A stretch of 64,000 bases of DNA from positions 4,650,001 through 4,714,000 of the forward strand of contig NZ_CP067412.1 in NCBI RefSeq assembly GCF_023375815.1, written 5' to 3'. Both the position numbers and the translations under genes were made by a program. Of the stretch, positions 50,986 through 60,425 are shown one piece after another. This DNA is from Pseudomonas sp. HS6 (GTDB lineage Bacteria; Pseudomonadota; Gammaproteobacteria; Pseudomonadales; Pseudomonadaceae). Each line of letters begins with the position of its first letter. Positions within the stretch are counted from its first letter, which is position 1. Under the pieces are notes generated by a model that did no database searches, was not told where the DNA came from, and saw nothing but the letters and a program-made list of their open reading frames with translations.

Positions 50986-51609
50986 ATGCGTCCATTTTTC
51001 AAGACATGGCTAACCATTTGCCTATTAATGCCACTGGCCGCCCACGCCACCAATCGTGAGCAACGTCTTCCCAACGTCAACGGCTTCACCCCTAAATCCC
51101 ATGCCTCTGCTCCATCGAACAAAGGCAAGCAAACGAAACACACCACGCTCGCCAGCAAGAGTCACGGCAAGCTGGTCCCACCGATGGCGAACAAGGAAAG
51201 CAGCAACGTCCTCAGTCGCGCGGTGAACGTCCTCGGTACACCTTACCGTTGGGGTGGTAGCAGCCCAAGTAAAGGCTTCGATTGCAGTGGTCTGGTGAAA
51301 TACGCGTTCAACGACGCCACGTTCGACCTGCCCCGTACCTCGAATGCCATGGCCAGCGGCCACGGCGAGAAAGTCGAGCGCAAGGATCTCAAGCCTGGCG
51401 ACCTGATTTTCTTCAACATCAAGAGCCGTCGGGTCAATCACGTTGCCATCTACCTGGGCAACGACCGCTTCATCCACGCGCCGCGTCGTGGCAAAGCGGT
51501 GAGCATCGATACGCTGAACAAGCCGTATTGGGAACAGCATTACGTGGTCGCCAAGCGCGTGCTGCCGAAAGAACCGGGCAGCAAGCAGATGCGCGTGGTT
51601 CAGCGCTGA
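50986..51609 (+). CDS. C40 family peptidase (NlpC/P60), periplasmic
   Basis: A 207-residue exported protein. The signal peptide (TWLTICLLMPLAAHA) is followed by a basic linker and the NlpC/P60 domain from ~residue 75: YRWGGSSPSKGFDCSGLVKYAF with the catalytic cysteine (~99) and VNHVAIYLGNDRFIHAPRRGKAV with the histidine (~152). It should cut peptide cross-bridges in peptidoglycan. A strong terminator shared with convergent pilT follows. Confidence 0.94.
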   Translation: MRPFFKTWLTICLLMPLAAHATNREQRLPNVNGFTPKSHASAPSNKGKQTKHTTLASKSHGKLVPPMANKESSNVLSRAVNVLGTPYRWGGSSPSKGFDCSGLVKYAFNDATFDLPRTSNAMASGHGEKVERKDLKPGDLIFFNIKSRRVNHVAIYLGNDRFIHAPRRGKAVSIDTLNKPYWEQHYVVAKRVLPKEPGSKQMRVVQR

Positions 51610-51623
51610 TCTTTGCAGATCAC

Positions 51624-51656
51624 AAAAAACGCAGCCCTCGGGCTGCGTTTTTTTTC
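51624..51656. terminator. Rho-independent terminator, bidirectional
   Basis: AAAAAACGCAGCC and GGCTGCGTTTTTTTT form a stem with an A run before and a T run after. It sits between the peptidase gene and the convergent pilT. Confidence 0.9.
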
Positions 51657-51660
51657 GTCA

Positions 51661-52695
51661 CTAGAAATTATCCGGTGTCCGCGCCTTCTCCCGCGCATGT
51701 TCGCGACTGATCAGGCCCTTGGTCACCAGATCCTTCAGGCACATGTCGAGTGTCTGCATCCCCAGCGACCCGCCGGTCTGGATCGCCGAATACATCTGCG
51801 CCACCTTGTCCTCGCGGATCAGGTTCCGGATCGCCGACGTGCCCAGCATGATTTCGTGCGCCGCCACCCGGCCGCCGCCGATCTTCTTGATCAGCGTCTG
51901 CGACACCACGGCCAGTAGCGACTCCGACAGCATCGAGCGCACCATCGACTTCTCATCCCCCGGGAACACGTCCACCACCCGGTCGATGGTCTTGGCCGCC
52001 GACGTGGTGTGCAGCGTGCCGAACACCAAGTGCCCGGTCTCGGCGGCGGTCAACGCCAGACGGATGGTTTCCAGGTCGCGCATCTCGCCCACCAGGATCA
52101 CGTCCGGGTCTTCGCGCAGTGCCGAACGCAATGCTGTGGCGAAACTGCGGGTATCGCGGTGGACTTCACGCTGATTGATCAGGCATTTGCGCGATTCGTG
52201 AACGAATTCGATCGGGTCTTCGATGGTCAGGATGTGGTGATGACGGTGGGTGTTGAGGTAATCGATCATCGCCGCCAGGGTGGTGGACTTGCCGGAGCCG
52301 GTCGGCCCGGTCACCAGCACCAGCCCGCGCGGGGCGTCGGTGATCTTGCGAAAGACGTCGCCCATGGCGAGATCTTCCATGCTCAGCACTTTCGACGGGA
52401 TGGTGCGGAACACCGCGCCGGCACCACGGTTCTGGTTGAACGCGTTGACCCGAAAGCGCGCCACACCCGGGACTTCGAAGGAAAAGTCGGTTTCCAGATG
52501 TTTCTCGAACGCCACTCGCTGGGTGTCGTTCATGATGTCGTAGATCAGCTCATGCACCTGTTTGTGATCCAGCGCGGGCAGATTGATCCGCCGCACATCG
52601 CCATCCACGCGGATCATCGGCGGCAGTCCAGCCGACAGGTGCAGGTCGGAAGCGCCCTGTTTGGCGCTGAAGGCCAGCAGTTCAGTGATATCCAT
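51661..52695 (-). CDS. pilT: Type IV pilus retraction ATPase PilT
   Basis: A 344-residue hexameric ATPase that powers pilus retraction. It shows MDITELLAFSAKQGASDLHLSAG at the N-terminus, Walker A TGPTGSGKSTT (~residue 131), the aspartate box, and the C-terminal AIRNLIRED signature (~residue 290) needed for retraction. pilU does not follow it; the peptidase gene does. Divergent from yggS. It supplies a motor for the pili steered by the Chp genes at 32-42 kb. Confidence 0.97.
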   Translation of the reverse strand: MDITELLAFSAKQGASDLHLSAGLPPMIRVDGDVRRINLPALDHKQVHELIYDIMNDTQRVAFEKHLETDFSFEVPGVARFRVNAFNQNRGAGAVFRTIPSKVLSMEDLAMGDVFRKITDAPRGLVLVTGPTGSGKSTTLAAMIDYLNTHRHHHILTIEDPIEFVHESRKCLINQREVHRDTRSFATALRSALREDPDVILVGEMRDLETIRLALTAAETGHLVFGTLHTTSAAKTIDRVVDVFPGDEKSMVRSMLSESLLAVVSQTLIKKIGGGRVAAHEIMLGTSAIRNLIREDKVAQMYSAIQTGGSLGMQTLDMCLKDLVTKGLISREHAREKARTPDNF

Positions 52696-52751
52696 AGCGT
52701 CCCTCAATTCCAGTAGAATGCCGCGAACCTTCAGACCGCTGGCGCCTCTTG

Positions 52752-53438
52752 ATGTCCACGATAGCAGACAACATTGCCCTCGTTAGTTCACGCATTCATG
52801 CCGCCACCGCTGCCGCAGGGCGCGATGAAAACAGCGTCCAGTTGCTGGCCGTGAGCAAGACCAAACCGGCCGAAGCCCTGCGCGAAGCGTACGCCGCCGG
52901 CCTGCGCGACTTTGGCGAGAACTATCTGCAAGAGGCGCTGGGCAAACAGCTCGAACTGGCCGACCTGCCCTTGATCTGGCACTTCATCGGCCCCATTCAG
53001 TCGAACAAGACCCGCTCGATCGCCGAGCATTTCGCCTGGGTGCACTCCGTGGATCGTCTGAAAATCGCCCAACGCCTGTCCGAACAACGCCCGGCGGAGC
53101 TGCCGCCACTGAATATCTGCATTCAGGTCAACGTCAGCGGTGAAGCCAGCAAGTCCGGCTGCACCCCAGCCGACCTGCCGGCGCTGGCTCAGGCCATCAC
53201 CGCCCTGCCGCGCCTGAAGCTGCGCGGGTTAATGGCGATTCCCGAGCCGACCGACGATCGCGCCGAGCAAGACGCCGCATTCGCCGCCGTTCAGAAGCTG
53301 CAGGCCAGCCTCAATTTGCCGCTCGACACACTTTCCATGGGCATGAGCCACGACCTCGAGTCGGCCATTGCCCAGGGCGCCACCTGGGTTCGTATCGGTA
53401 CGGCTCTGTTTGGCGCTCGCGATTACTCCCAATCTTGA
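52752..53438 (+). CDS. yggS: YggS family PLP-homeostasis protein
   Basis: A 228-residue PLP-binding barrel with the cofactor lysine in LLAVSKTKPAEALREAY (~residue 36), GENYLQEAL, WHFIGPIQSNKTR, and the C-terminal MSHDLESAIAQGATWVRIGTALFG. It keeps free PLP in balance and has no known catalysis. ATG at 52752 is chosen over an upstream TTG. First gene of the yggS-proC-yggT-yggU run. Confidence 0.96.
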   Translation: MSTIADNIALVSSRIHAATAAAGRDENSVQLLAVSKTKPAEALREAYAAGLRDFGENYLQEALGKQLELADLPLIWHFIGPIQSNKTRSIAEHFAWVHSVDRLKIAQRLSEQRPAELPPLNICIQVNVSGEASKSGCTPADLPALAQAITALPRLKLRGLMAIPEPTDDRAEQDAAFAAVQKLQASLNLPLDTLSMGMSHDLESAIAQGATWVRIGTALFGARDYSQS

Positions 53439-53461
53439 TGATTTCCAGATAAGGACCTGAC

Positions 53462-54280
53462 ATGAGCAACACGCGTATTGCCTTTATCGGTGCCGGCAAC
53501 ATGGCCGCCAGCCTGATCGGCGGCCTGCGGGCCAAGGGTCTGGAAGCTGCACACATCCGCGCCAGCGATCCGGGCGAAGAGACCCGCAACCGGGTCAGCG
53601 CCGAACACGGCATCGAGACCTTCGCTGACAACGCCCAGGCCATCGACGGCGCTGACGTGGTGGTACTGGCGGTCAAGCCACAGGCCATGAAAGCCGTGTG
53701 CGAAGCCATTCGCCCGAGCCTGAAACCGAATCAACTGGTGGTGTCCATCGCCGCCGGCATCACTTGCGCCAGCATGACCGCGTGGCTCGGCGAGCAGCCG
53801 ATCGTGCGCTGCATGCCCAACACTCCGGCGCTGCTGCGCCAGGGCGTGAGCGGTTTGTACGCCACCGGCGAAGTGAGTGCCGAACAGCGCCAGCAGGCTG
53901 AAGAACTGCTGTCCGCCGTAGGCATCGCCTTGTGGCTGAACGAAGAGCAGCAACTGGACGCGGTCACCGCCGTCTCCGGTTCCGGCCCGGCGTACTTCTT
54001 CCTGCTGATCGAAGCGATGACCGCTGCCGGCGTCAAACTCGGCCTGCCGAAAGAAACCGCCGAGCAGCTGACCTTGCAAACCGCGCTGGGCGCCGCGCAC
54101 ATGGCGGCTTCCAGCGACGTCGACGCCGCCGAACTGCGTCGCCGCGTGACCTCGCCAGCAGGCACCACCGAAGCTGCAATCAAATCGTTCCAGGCCGGCG
54201 GCTTCGAAGCCCTGGTGGAAAAAGCACTCGGCGCCGCCGCGCACCGCTCGGCCGAAATGGCCGAACAACTGGGCAAATAA
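53462..54280 (+). CDS. proC: Pyrroline-5-carboxylate reductase
   Basis: A 272-residue NAD(P)H enzyme finishing proline synthesis. It shows RIAFIGAGNMAASLIGGL (Rossmann glycines), VVLAVKPQAM, and the dimer/active-site region AVSGSGPAYFFLLIEAM and RRRVTSPAGTTEAAI. It starts 23 bp after yggS with AAGGA upstream and is followed 10 bp later by yggT. Confidence 0.97.
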   Translation: MSNTRIAFIGAGNMAASLIGGLRAKGLEAAHIRASDPGEETRNRVSAEHGIETFADNAQAIDGADVVVLAVKPQAMKAVCEAIRPSLKPNQLVVSIAAGITCASMTAWLGEQPIVRCMPNTPALLRQGVSGLYATGEVSAEQRQQAEELLSAVGIALWLNEEQQLDAVTAVSGSGPAYFFLLIEAMTAAGVKLGLPKETAEQLTLQTALGAAHMAASSDVDAAELRRRVTSPAGTTEAAIKSFQAGGFEALVEKALGAAAHRSAEMAEQLGK

Positions 54281-54290
54281 GGAGCCTTAC

Positions 54291-54881
54291 ATGATTGGAT
54301 TGAACACTGCAGCGGTCTACGTGCTGCAAACCCTCGGCAGCCTGTACCTGCTGATCGTGCTGCTGCGCTTCGTCCTGCAACTGGTACGGGCGAACTTCTA
54401 TAATCCGCTGTGCCAGTTCGTGGTCAAGGCTACCCAGCCACTGCTCAAGCCACTGCGCCGGATCATTCCGAGCGTCTTCGGCCTCGACATGTCGTCGCTG
54501 GTACTGGCAATCCTCGTGCAACTGGCGCTGATGGCGTTGACCCTGCTGCTGACCTATGGCACCACCGGCAATCCGCTGCAACTGTTCATCTGGTCGATCA
54601 TCGGCGTGACCGCGCTGTTCCTGAAGATTTTCTTCTTCGCCCTGATCATCAGCGTGATCCTGTCGTGGGTCGCTCCGGGCAGCCATAACCCGGGCGCCGA
54701 GCTGGTCAACCAGATCTGCGAACCGGCCCTGGCGCCGTTCCGCCGCTTCCTGCCGAGCATGGGCGGTCTGGACCTGTCGCCGATCTTCGCCTTCCTCGCG
54801 CTGAAGCTGATCGACATGCTGGTGATCAACAACCTCGCGGCGATGACGATGATGCCGGAAATCCTGCGCCTGTTGATGTGA
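54291..54881 (+). CDS. yggT: YggT family membrane protein
   Basis: A 196-residue protein with two YGGT repeats, each with paired helices: LYLLIVLLRFVLQLVRANFYNPLCQFVVKAT near the start and the related VILSWVAPGSHNPGAELVNQICEPALAPFRRFLP later. Family members have been linked to osmotic tolerance and division; the role here is unknown. The stop overlaps the next start (GTGA). Confidence 0.93.
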   Translation: MIGLNTAAVYVLQTLGSLYLLIVLLRFVLQLVRANFYNPLCQFVVKATQPLLKPLRRIIPSVFGLDMSSLVLAILVQLALMALTLLLTYGTTGNPLQLFIWSIIGVTALFLKIFFFALIISVILSWVAPGSHNPGAELVNQICEPALAPFRRFLPSMGGLDLSPIFAFLALKLIDMLVINNLAAMTMMPEILRLLM

Positions 54882-55174
54882 GCTGGTTTCGTTGGGACGG
54901 TGACGACTTGATTCTCGAGTGTCACCTGCAACCGGCAGCCCGCAGCGATGACTTCGCCGGGCTGCACGGCGATCGCCTGAAGATCCGCTTGATCGCCCCG
55001 CCGGTCGAGGGCAAGGCCAATGCGTACCTGATGGGGTTTCTGGCCAAGGCTTTTGGGGTTTCCAAGAGTCAGGTGAGCCTGATCAGTGGTGAGTTGAATC
55101 GGCAGAAACGTGTGCGCATCCACGCCCCCAAAAAACTGCCGGATTTGCCGGGATTGGTTTCTCAATCGTCTTGA
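54878..55174 (+). CDS. yggU: DUF167 family protein (YggU)
   Basis: A 98-residue alpha/beta protein with LECHLQPAARSDDFAGLHGDRLKIRLIAPPVEGKANAYLMGFLAKAFGV, the conserved core of DUF167. GTG at 54878 overlaps yggT. Function unknown. Repeat copy C follows immediately. Confidence 0.92.
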   Translation: MSWFRWDGDDLILECHLQPAARSDDFAGLHGDRLKIRLIAPPVEGKANAYLMGFLAKAFGVSKSQVSLISGELNRQKRVRIHAPKKLPDLPGLVSQSS

Positions 55175-55193
55175 TTCTTGCGTCGCCGCCCCC

Positions 55194-55354
55194 CCCTCAT
55201 CGGAACGCCGACCGCCCAGCCCTCTCCCCCAGGAGAGGGAGCCGATCGTTGTTGTTTTCAAACCCGAGTTCAACTCGAAAATATCAGGTCGGCGTAACTC
55301 TAAAAGTCACCGCCGTCAGTCCCCTCTCCCTCCGGGAGAGGGTTAGGGTGAGGG
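55194..55354. repeat. Palindromic element copy C, between yggU and metX
   Basis: It begins CCCTCATCGGAACGCCGACC, GCCCAGCCCTCTCCCCC and ends CCCTCTCCCTCCGGGAGAGGGTTAGGGTGAGGG. The inside (TTTTCAAACCCGAGTTCAAC, GTCGGCGTAACTCTAA) matches copy A, whereas the left end matches the inverted right end of copy B. So one end type is shared with each of the other copies. Confidence 0.78.
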
Positions 55355-55416
55355 CTGCTTGCTGCTAACCCCCATGCTCTTTAGACTTACGCCTCATTTC
55401 AACGAGAGCAGGGTCG

Positions 55417-56556
55417 ATGCCAGCTGCCTTTCCCCCCGATTCTGTTGGTCTGGTGACGCCGCAAACGGCGCACTTCAGCGAACCGCTGGCCCTGGCCTGC
55501 GGCCGGTCGCTGGCCGCTTATGACCTGATCTACGAAACCTACGGCACGCTGAACGCGCAAGCGAGCAACGCCGTGCTGATCTGCCACGCCTTGTCCGGCC
55601 ACCACCACGCTGCGGGTTATCACAGCGTCGACGACCGCAAGCCCGGTTGGTGGGACAGCTGCATCGGCCCCGGCAAACCGATCGACACCAACAAGTTCTT
55701 CGTGGTCAGCCTGAACAACCTCGGCGGCTGCAACGGCTCCACCGGCCCGAGCAGCCTCAACCCGGAAACCGGCAAGCCATTCGGCGCCGACTTCCCGGTG
55801 CTGACAGTGGAAGACTGGGTGCACAGCCAGGCACGCCTCGCCGACCTGCTCGGCATTGGCCAGTGGGCCGCGGTGATCGGCGGCAGCCTCGGTGGCATGC
55901 AGGCGCTGCAATGGACCATCACGTATCCGGATCGCGTGCGCCACTGCCTGGCCATCGCCTCGGCCCCCAAGCTGTCGGCGCAGAACATCGCCTTCAACGA
56001 AGTGGCGCGCCAAGCGATCCTCACCGACCCTGAATTCCACGGCGGCTCGTTCCAGGAACAAGGCGTGATCCCCAAGCGCGGGCTGATGCTGGCGCGGATG
56101 GTCGGCCACATCACCTACCTGTCCGACGACTCCATGGGCGAGAAATTCGGCCGTGGCCTGAAGAGCGAAAAGCTCAACTACGACTTCCACAGTGTCGAGT
56201 TCCAGGTCGAGAGTTACTTGCGCTATCAGGGCGAAGAGTTCTCCGGGCGCTTCGATGCCAACACCTATCTGTTGATGACCAAGGCGCTGGACTACTTCGA
56301 TCCGGCCGCTAACTTCGACGATAACTTGGCGAAAACCTTCGAAGGTGCCAAAGCCAAGTTCTGCGTGATGTCGTTCACCACTGACTGGCGCTTCTCCCCG
56401 GCCCGCTCGCGGGAACTGGTGGATGCGCTGATGGCCGCGCGCAAGGACGTCAGCTACCTGGAAATCGACGCCCCCCAAGGCCACGACGCCTTCCTGATTC
56501 CGATCCCGCGTTATTTGCAGGCGTTCGGCAATTACATGAACCGCATTTCGTTGTGA
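55417..56556 (+). CDS. metX: Homoserine O-acyltransferase MetX
   Basis: A 379-residue alpha/beta hydrolase. The nucleophilic serine is in [14 protein letters not shown] (~residue 155); [33 protein letters not shown] and the C-terminal histidine of [11 protein letters not shown] complete the family features. It acylates homoserine for methionine synthesis. In pseudomonads this family is reported to use succinyl-CoA; sequence alone does not settle acetyl versus succinyl. Paired with metW 7 bp later. Confidence 0.95.
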   Translation: MPAAFPPDSVGLVTPQTAHFSEPLALACGRSLAAYDLIYETYGTLNAQASNAVLICHALSGHHHAAGYHSVDDRKPGWWDSCIGPGKPIDTNKFFVVSLNNLGGCNGSTGPSSLNPETGKPFGADFPVLTVEDWVHSQARLADLLGIGQWAAVIGGSLGGMQALQWTITYPDRVRHCLAIASAPKLSAQNIAFNEVARQAILTDPEFHGGSFQEQGVIPKRGLMLARMVGHITYLSDDSMGEKFGRGLKSEKLNYDFHSVEFQVESYLRYQGEEFSGRFDANTYLLMTKALDYFDPAANFDDNLAKTFEGAKAKFCVMSFTTDWRFSPARSRELVDALMAARKDVSYLEIDAPQGHDAFLIPIPRYLQAFGNYMNRISL

Positions 56557-56563
56557 GAAAGCC

Positions 56564-57184
56564 ATGAGAGCTGATCTGGAAATCATCCAGGAATGGATCC
56601 CCGCCGGCAGCCGCGTGCTCGACCTCGGTTGCGGTGACGGCGAGTTGCTGACCTGGCTGCGCGACCACAAGCAGGTCACCGGTTATGGCCTGGAAAACGA
56701 CCCGGACAACATCGCCGAATGCGTGGCCAAGGGCATCAACGTCATCGAACAGGACCTGGACAAGGGCCTGGGCAACTTCGCCAGCAACAGCTTCGACGTA
56801 GTCGTGATGACCCAGGCCCTGCAAGCCGTGCACTACCCGGACAAGATCCTCGACGAAATGCTGCGGGTCGGTCGCCAGTGCATCATCACGTTCCCGAACT
56901 TCGGCCACTGGCGCTGCCGCTGGTATCTGGCGAGCAAGGGCCGGATGCCGGTGTCCGAGTTCCTGCCGTACACCTGGTACAACACGCCGAACATTCACTT
57001 CTGCACCTTCGAAGACTTTGAAGAACTTTGTCGCGAACGTGAGGCGAAGGTCATTGATCGGCTTGCCGTGGATCAACAGCACCGCCACGGGTGGGCCAGT
57101 AAGCTATGGCCTAATCTGTTAGGTGAGATCGGTATCTACCGCGTCAGCAGCCCGGGGCTTGCGGATCACAGAATCGCGGTCTGA
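56564..57184 (+). CDS. metW: MetW, methionine biosynthesis methyltransferase-like protein
   Basis: A 206-residue class I methyltransferase fold: RVLDLGCGDGELLTWLRDHK, VTGYGLENDPDNI, VVMTQALQAVHYPDKIL, and the FPNFGHWRCRWYL segment special to MetW. It is needed for full MetX activity in Pseudomonas; a true methyl-transfer reaction is not established. It follows metX by 7 bp. Confidence 0.95.
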   Translation: MRADLEIIQEWIPAGSRVLDLGCGDGELLTWLRDHKQVTGYGLENDPDNIAECVAKGINVIEQDLDKGLGNFASNSFDVVVMTQALQAVHYPDKILDEMLRVGRQCIITFPNFGHWRCRWYLASKGRMPVSEFLPYTWYNTPNIHFCTFEDFEELCREREAKVIDRLAVDQQHRHGWASKLWPNLLGEIGIYRVSSPGLADHRIAV

Positions 57185-57210
57185 ACCACGACATTGCGAG
57201 GAGAACGAAC

Positions 57211-57645
57211 ATGGGACGCTTGATTACCGCGCTATTGGCCGCCTGCCTGAGCCTGTCGGCCATGGCTGCCGACGTCATCAAAGGCGAGCGCCAGGAAACC
57301 TTCGGCGACGTGACGGTGCACTACAACACCTTCAACTCGACGTACCTGCAACCGGACATCGCCAAGGCTGCCGAGCTGATTCGCAGCAAGAATCAGGGCG
57401 TGATCAATGTCTCGGTGATCAAGGATGGCAAGCCGTTGATCGCCAATGTCACCGGCACGGTCAAAGACCTGACCAGCCAGAGCGTGACGCTCAATTTCCG
57501 CCAGGTCACCGAACAGGGCGCGATCTATTACATCGCCCAGTACCCGGTGGAACAGCAGGAAACCCGCACCTTTGAAATCAAGGTGCAGAACGGTGACAAG
57601 ATCAACACCATCAATTTCAACCAAGAGCTTTTCCCCGGCGAATGA
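57211..57645 (+). CDS. DUF4426 family periplasmic protein
   Basis: A 144-residue exported protein: signal peptide [16 protein letters not shown], then [32 protein letters not shown], the DUF4426 hallmark. The rest is predicted beta-rich ([23 protein letters not shown]). Function unknown. It overlaps the rdgB start (ATGA) and follows metW by 26 bp. Confidence 0.9.
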   Translation: MGRLITALLAACLSLSAMAADVIKGERQETFGDVTVHYNTFNSTYLQPDIAKAAELIRSKNQGVINVSVIKDGKPLIANVTGTVKDLTSQSVTLNFRQVTEQGAIYYIAQYPVEQQETRTFEIKVQNGDKINTINFNQELFPGE

Positions 57646-58238
57646 TGAACCTCAAGCAACTCGTACTGGCCAGCCATAACGCCGGCAAACTCAAAGAACT
57701 ACAGGCCATGCTTGGCGACTCGGTGCAATTGCGCTCGATTGGCGAATGGAGCAAGGTCGAACCGGAAGAAACCGGCCTGTCGTTCGTCGAGAACGCGATC
57801 CTCAAGGCCCGCAACGCTGCGCGCATCTCCGGGCTGCCGGCGCTGGCCGACGATTCGGGCCTGGCGGTGGATTTCCTCGGCGGTGCGCCGGGCATTTACT
57901 CGGCGCGCTATGCCGACGGCAAGGGCGACGCGGCGAACAACGCCAAACTGCTCGACGCCTTGAAGGATGTGCCTGAAGCCGAGCGCGGGGCGCAGTTCGT
58001 CTGCGTGCTGGCGCTGGTGCGTCATGCCGACGATCCGCTGCCGATCCTGTGCGAAGGCCTGTGGCACGGGCGTATCCTGACCGCCGCCAGCGGTGAGCAC
58101 GGTTTCGGTTATGACCCGCTGTTCTGGGTTCCGGAGCGTAACGTCTCCAGCGCCGAACTGAGCCCGAGCGACAAGAACCAGATCAGCCACCGCGCCCGTG
58201 CAATGGATCTGCTGCGCCAGCGTCTGGGCCTGAAATGA
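57642..58238 (+). CDS. rdgB: XTP/dITP pyrophosphatase
   Basis: A 198-residue Ham1-type enzyme that removes non-canonical purine triphosphates. It shows [48 protein letters not shown], and [12 protein letters not shown]. Tandem ATG codons at 57642 and 57645 are both possible; the first overlaps the upstream stop. The stop overlaps hemW (ATGA). Confidence 0.96.
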   Translation: MMNLKQLVLASHNAGKLKELQAMLGDSVQLRSIGEWSKVEPEETGLSFVENAILKARNAARISGLPALADDSGLAVDFLGGAPGIYSARYADGKGDAANNAKLLDALKDVPEAERGAQFVCVLALVRHADDPLPILCEGLWHGRILTAASGEHGFGYDPLFWVPERNVSSAELSPSDKNQISHRARAMDLLRQRLGLK

Positions 58239-59440
58239 CCGATAGCTCCTCCGCGTCGTCGCTGATCATCGGCGGCGCCGCCTCCTCGCCTCGGGCGCCG
58301 TTGCCGACGCTGCCGCCCCTGGCGCTGTACATCCACATTCCGTGGTGTGTGCGCAAATGCCCGTATTGCGACTTCAACTCCCACACCGCCAGCCCGGTGC
58401 TGCCGGAGCAGGAATACGTCGACGCGTTGCTCGCCGACCTCGATCAGGATCTGCACGCGGTGTACGGCCGTGAGTTGAGTTCGATCTTCTTTGGCGGCGG
58501 CACGCCGAGCCTGTTCAGCGCCGAAGCGCTCGGTCGCTTGCTGGAAGGCGTGAAACAACGCATCCCGTTTGCCGATGACATCGAAATCACCCTGGAAGCC
58601 AACCCCGGGACTTTCGAGCAAGAGAAGTTCGTCGCCTACCGCAAACTGGGGATCAATCGCCTGTCGATCGGTATCCAAAGCTTCCAGCAGGAAAAGCTCA
58701 AGGCCCTCGGCCGTATCCACAACGGCGATGAAGCCATCCGCGCTGCCGGCATGGCGCGCCAGGCCGGGTTCGATAACTTCAACCTCGACTTGATGCACGG
58801 CTTGCCGGACCAGTCGCTGGACGATGCCTTGAGCGATCTGCGCCAGGCGATAGAGCTGAAGCCGACGCACATTTCCTGGTATCAGCTGACACTGGAGCCG
58901 AACACCGTGTTCTGGAACCAGCCGCCGGTGCTACCGGAAGACGACACGCTGTGGGACATTCAAGAGGCCGGGCAAGCACTGCTGGCCGAAAACGGTTACG
59001 CGCAGTACGAAGTCTCAGCCTATGCCCAACCGGGTCGCCCGGCGCGACATAACCTCAATTACTGGAGTTTCGGCGACTTCATCGGCATCGGCGCCGGCGC
59101 CCACGGCAAGCTCAGCCATCCGGACGGGCGCATCGTGCGCACCTGGAAGACCCGACTGCCGAAGGACTACCTCAACCCGGCCAAAAGCTTCCAGGCCGGC
59201 GAGAAAGCCCTGACCAATGACGAGATGCCGTTCGAGTTCCTGATGAACGCCCTGCGCCTGACCGCCGGTGTTGAATCACGCCTGTACCCCGAGCGCACCG
59301 GCCTGCCGCTGGAAAGCCTCGACGAACACCGCCGCGAGGCCGAACAAAGCGGTCTGTTGCAGGTCGAACCGTCACGTCTGGCGGCCACCGAACGCGGACA
59401 ACTGTTCCTCAATGACTTGCTGCAGAAATTTCTGAGCTGA
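58235..59440 (+). CDS. hemW: HemW, radical SAM heme chaperone
   Basis: A 401-residue radical SAM protein with the cluster motif [14 protein letters not shown] (~residue 38, CxxxCxxC plus the extra cysteine position), [10 protein letters not shown], and a C-terminal HemN-like domain. HemW is a heme-trafficking protein, formerly annotated as a coproporphyrinogen oxidase. Translation is coupled to rdgB. Confidence 0.94.
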   Translation: MTDSSSASSLIIGGAASSPRAPLPTLPPLALYIHIPWCVRKCPYCDFNSHTASPVLPEQEYVDALLADLDQDLHAVYGRELSSIFFGGGTPSLFSAEALGRLLEGVKQRIPFADDIEITLEANPGTFEQEKFVAYRKLGINRLSIGIQSFQQEKLKALGRIHNGDEAIRAAGMARQAGFDNFNLDLMHGLPDQSLDDALSDLRQAIELKPTHISWYQLTLEPNTVFWNQPPVLPEDDTLWDIQEAGQALLAENGYAQYEVSAYAQPGRPARHNLNYWSFGDFIGIGAGAHGKLSHPDGRIVRTWKTRLPKDYLNPAKSFQAGEKALTNDEMPFEFLMNALRLTAGVESRLYPERTGLPLESLDEHRREAEQSGLLQVEPSRLAATERGQLFLNDLLQKFLS

Positions 59441-59460
59441 CCCGCTCTCAAGGAAACCGC

Positions 59461-59784
59461 ATGGATTTGATACTCGACCTGCTCGCCACCGTGTCCCGCT
59501 GGAGCCGCAGCAACCTTTCGGAAATCGCTCTGGCCCTGGTGGGCTGCCTGCTGGTGCTGTTCGGCGCGGACTTCAAGGCCTGGGTAGACCAACGCCTGGG
59601 CAGCATCGCCGGCGCCCTGCGCGTCCCGCTGATGGCCCTGCTCTGCCTGATCGGCAGCGGCGCGGCGCTGATCTACGCCACGCCTTGGGTGGTGAAGGGG
59701 CTGAGCCAGTTCAATAACTACAGCCTGGCGCCGGTTTTGTTGGTGGTGCTCGTTTTGATCGGCGTGGTCGCGGATCGCCGTTGA
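59461..59784 (+). CDS. DUF3392 family membrane protein
   Basis: A 107-residue protein with three hydrophobic helices (LSEIALALVGCLLVLFGADF, LMALLCLIGSGAALIYATPW, APVLLVVLVLIGVVA). It matches DUF3392 in layout. Function unknown. It follows hemW by 20 bp and AAGGAA. Confidence 0.85.
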   Translation: MDLILDLLATVSRWSRSNLSEIALALVGCLLVLFGADFKAWVDQRLGSIAGALRVPLMALLCLIGSGAALIYATPWVVKGLSQFNNYSLAPVLLVVLVLIGVVADRR

Positions 59785-59813
59785 CCGCGCATTGAAAACA
59801 GACAGGGAAGTTC

Positions 59814-60362
59814 ATGAGCAAGAAACTGCTGGACGAAACAAGCAAATTTCTCAGCTTCGTGCTGCGTCATGAGCCACAGGCGATCGGCTTGAAGCTGGAC
59901 TCCGAAGGTTGGGCGGACATCGAGGCCTTGATCGGTGGAGCGGCGCGGGACGGCAGAACGCTGGATCGCACGCTGATCGAAAACGTCGTGGCAAGCAGTG
60001 ACAAGAAGCGCTTTTCAATCTCCGCAGATGGCCAGTCGATTCGCGCCGTACAGGGCCACTCGACAAAAAGCGTGGAGCTGCAGTTCGAAGAAAAGCAGCC
60101 TCCGGAAACGCTTTATCACGGCACGGCGACACGTTTCATGGACTCGATCAACGAGCAGGGATTGATCCCGGGATCGCGCCATCACGTGCATCTGTCCCAG
60201 GAAACCGCCACCGCTTCGGAGGTTGGGCAACGTTACGGAACGGTCGTGGTTCTGAAAGTCGCCGCGCGACAGATGCAGGAACAGGGTTTCAAGTTCTATC
60301 AGGCCGAGAATGGTGTCTGGCTGACAGAGCGGGTCCCGTCGGAGTTTCTTTCTACGGTGTAA
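59814..60362 (+). CDS. kptA: RNA 2'-phosphotransferase (KptA/Tpt1 family)
   Basis: A 182-residue enzyme of the Tpt1/KptA family that removes an internal 2'-phosphate from RNA with NAD+. The conserved residues are visible: [16 protein letters not shown] (R-H pair, ~residues 18-19), [26 protein letters not shown] and [11 protein letters not shown]. Eukaryotes use it after tRNA splicing; the bacterial substrate is unknown. It sits as a single gene between core genes and ends at a REP-like hairpin. Confidence 0.93.
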   Translation: MSKKLLDETSKFLSFVLRHEPQAIGLKLDSEGWADIEALIGGAARDGRTLDRTLIENVVASSDKKRFSISADGQSIRAVQGHSTKSVELQFEEKQPPETLYHGTATRFMDSINEQGLIPGSRHHVHLSQETATASEVGQRYGTVVVLKVAARQMQEQGFKFYQAENGVWLTERVPSEFLSTV

Positions 60363-60383
60363 TTTCCGAGTACTGCCAAAACA

Positions 60384-60410
60384 ACTGTGGGAGCCAATGG
60401 CTCCCACAGT
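60384..60410. terminator. REP-like hairpin between convergent kptA and trmB
   Basis: A perfect 12-bp stem ACTGTGGGAGCC / GGCTCCCACAGT with an AAT loop. It carries the TGTGGGAGC core of the local REPs but lacks the head palindrome. It probably ends transcription from both sides. Confidence 0.7.
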
Positions 60411-60425
60411 GTTATTGCGTAAGTC

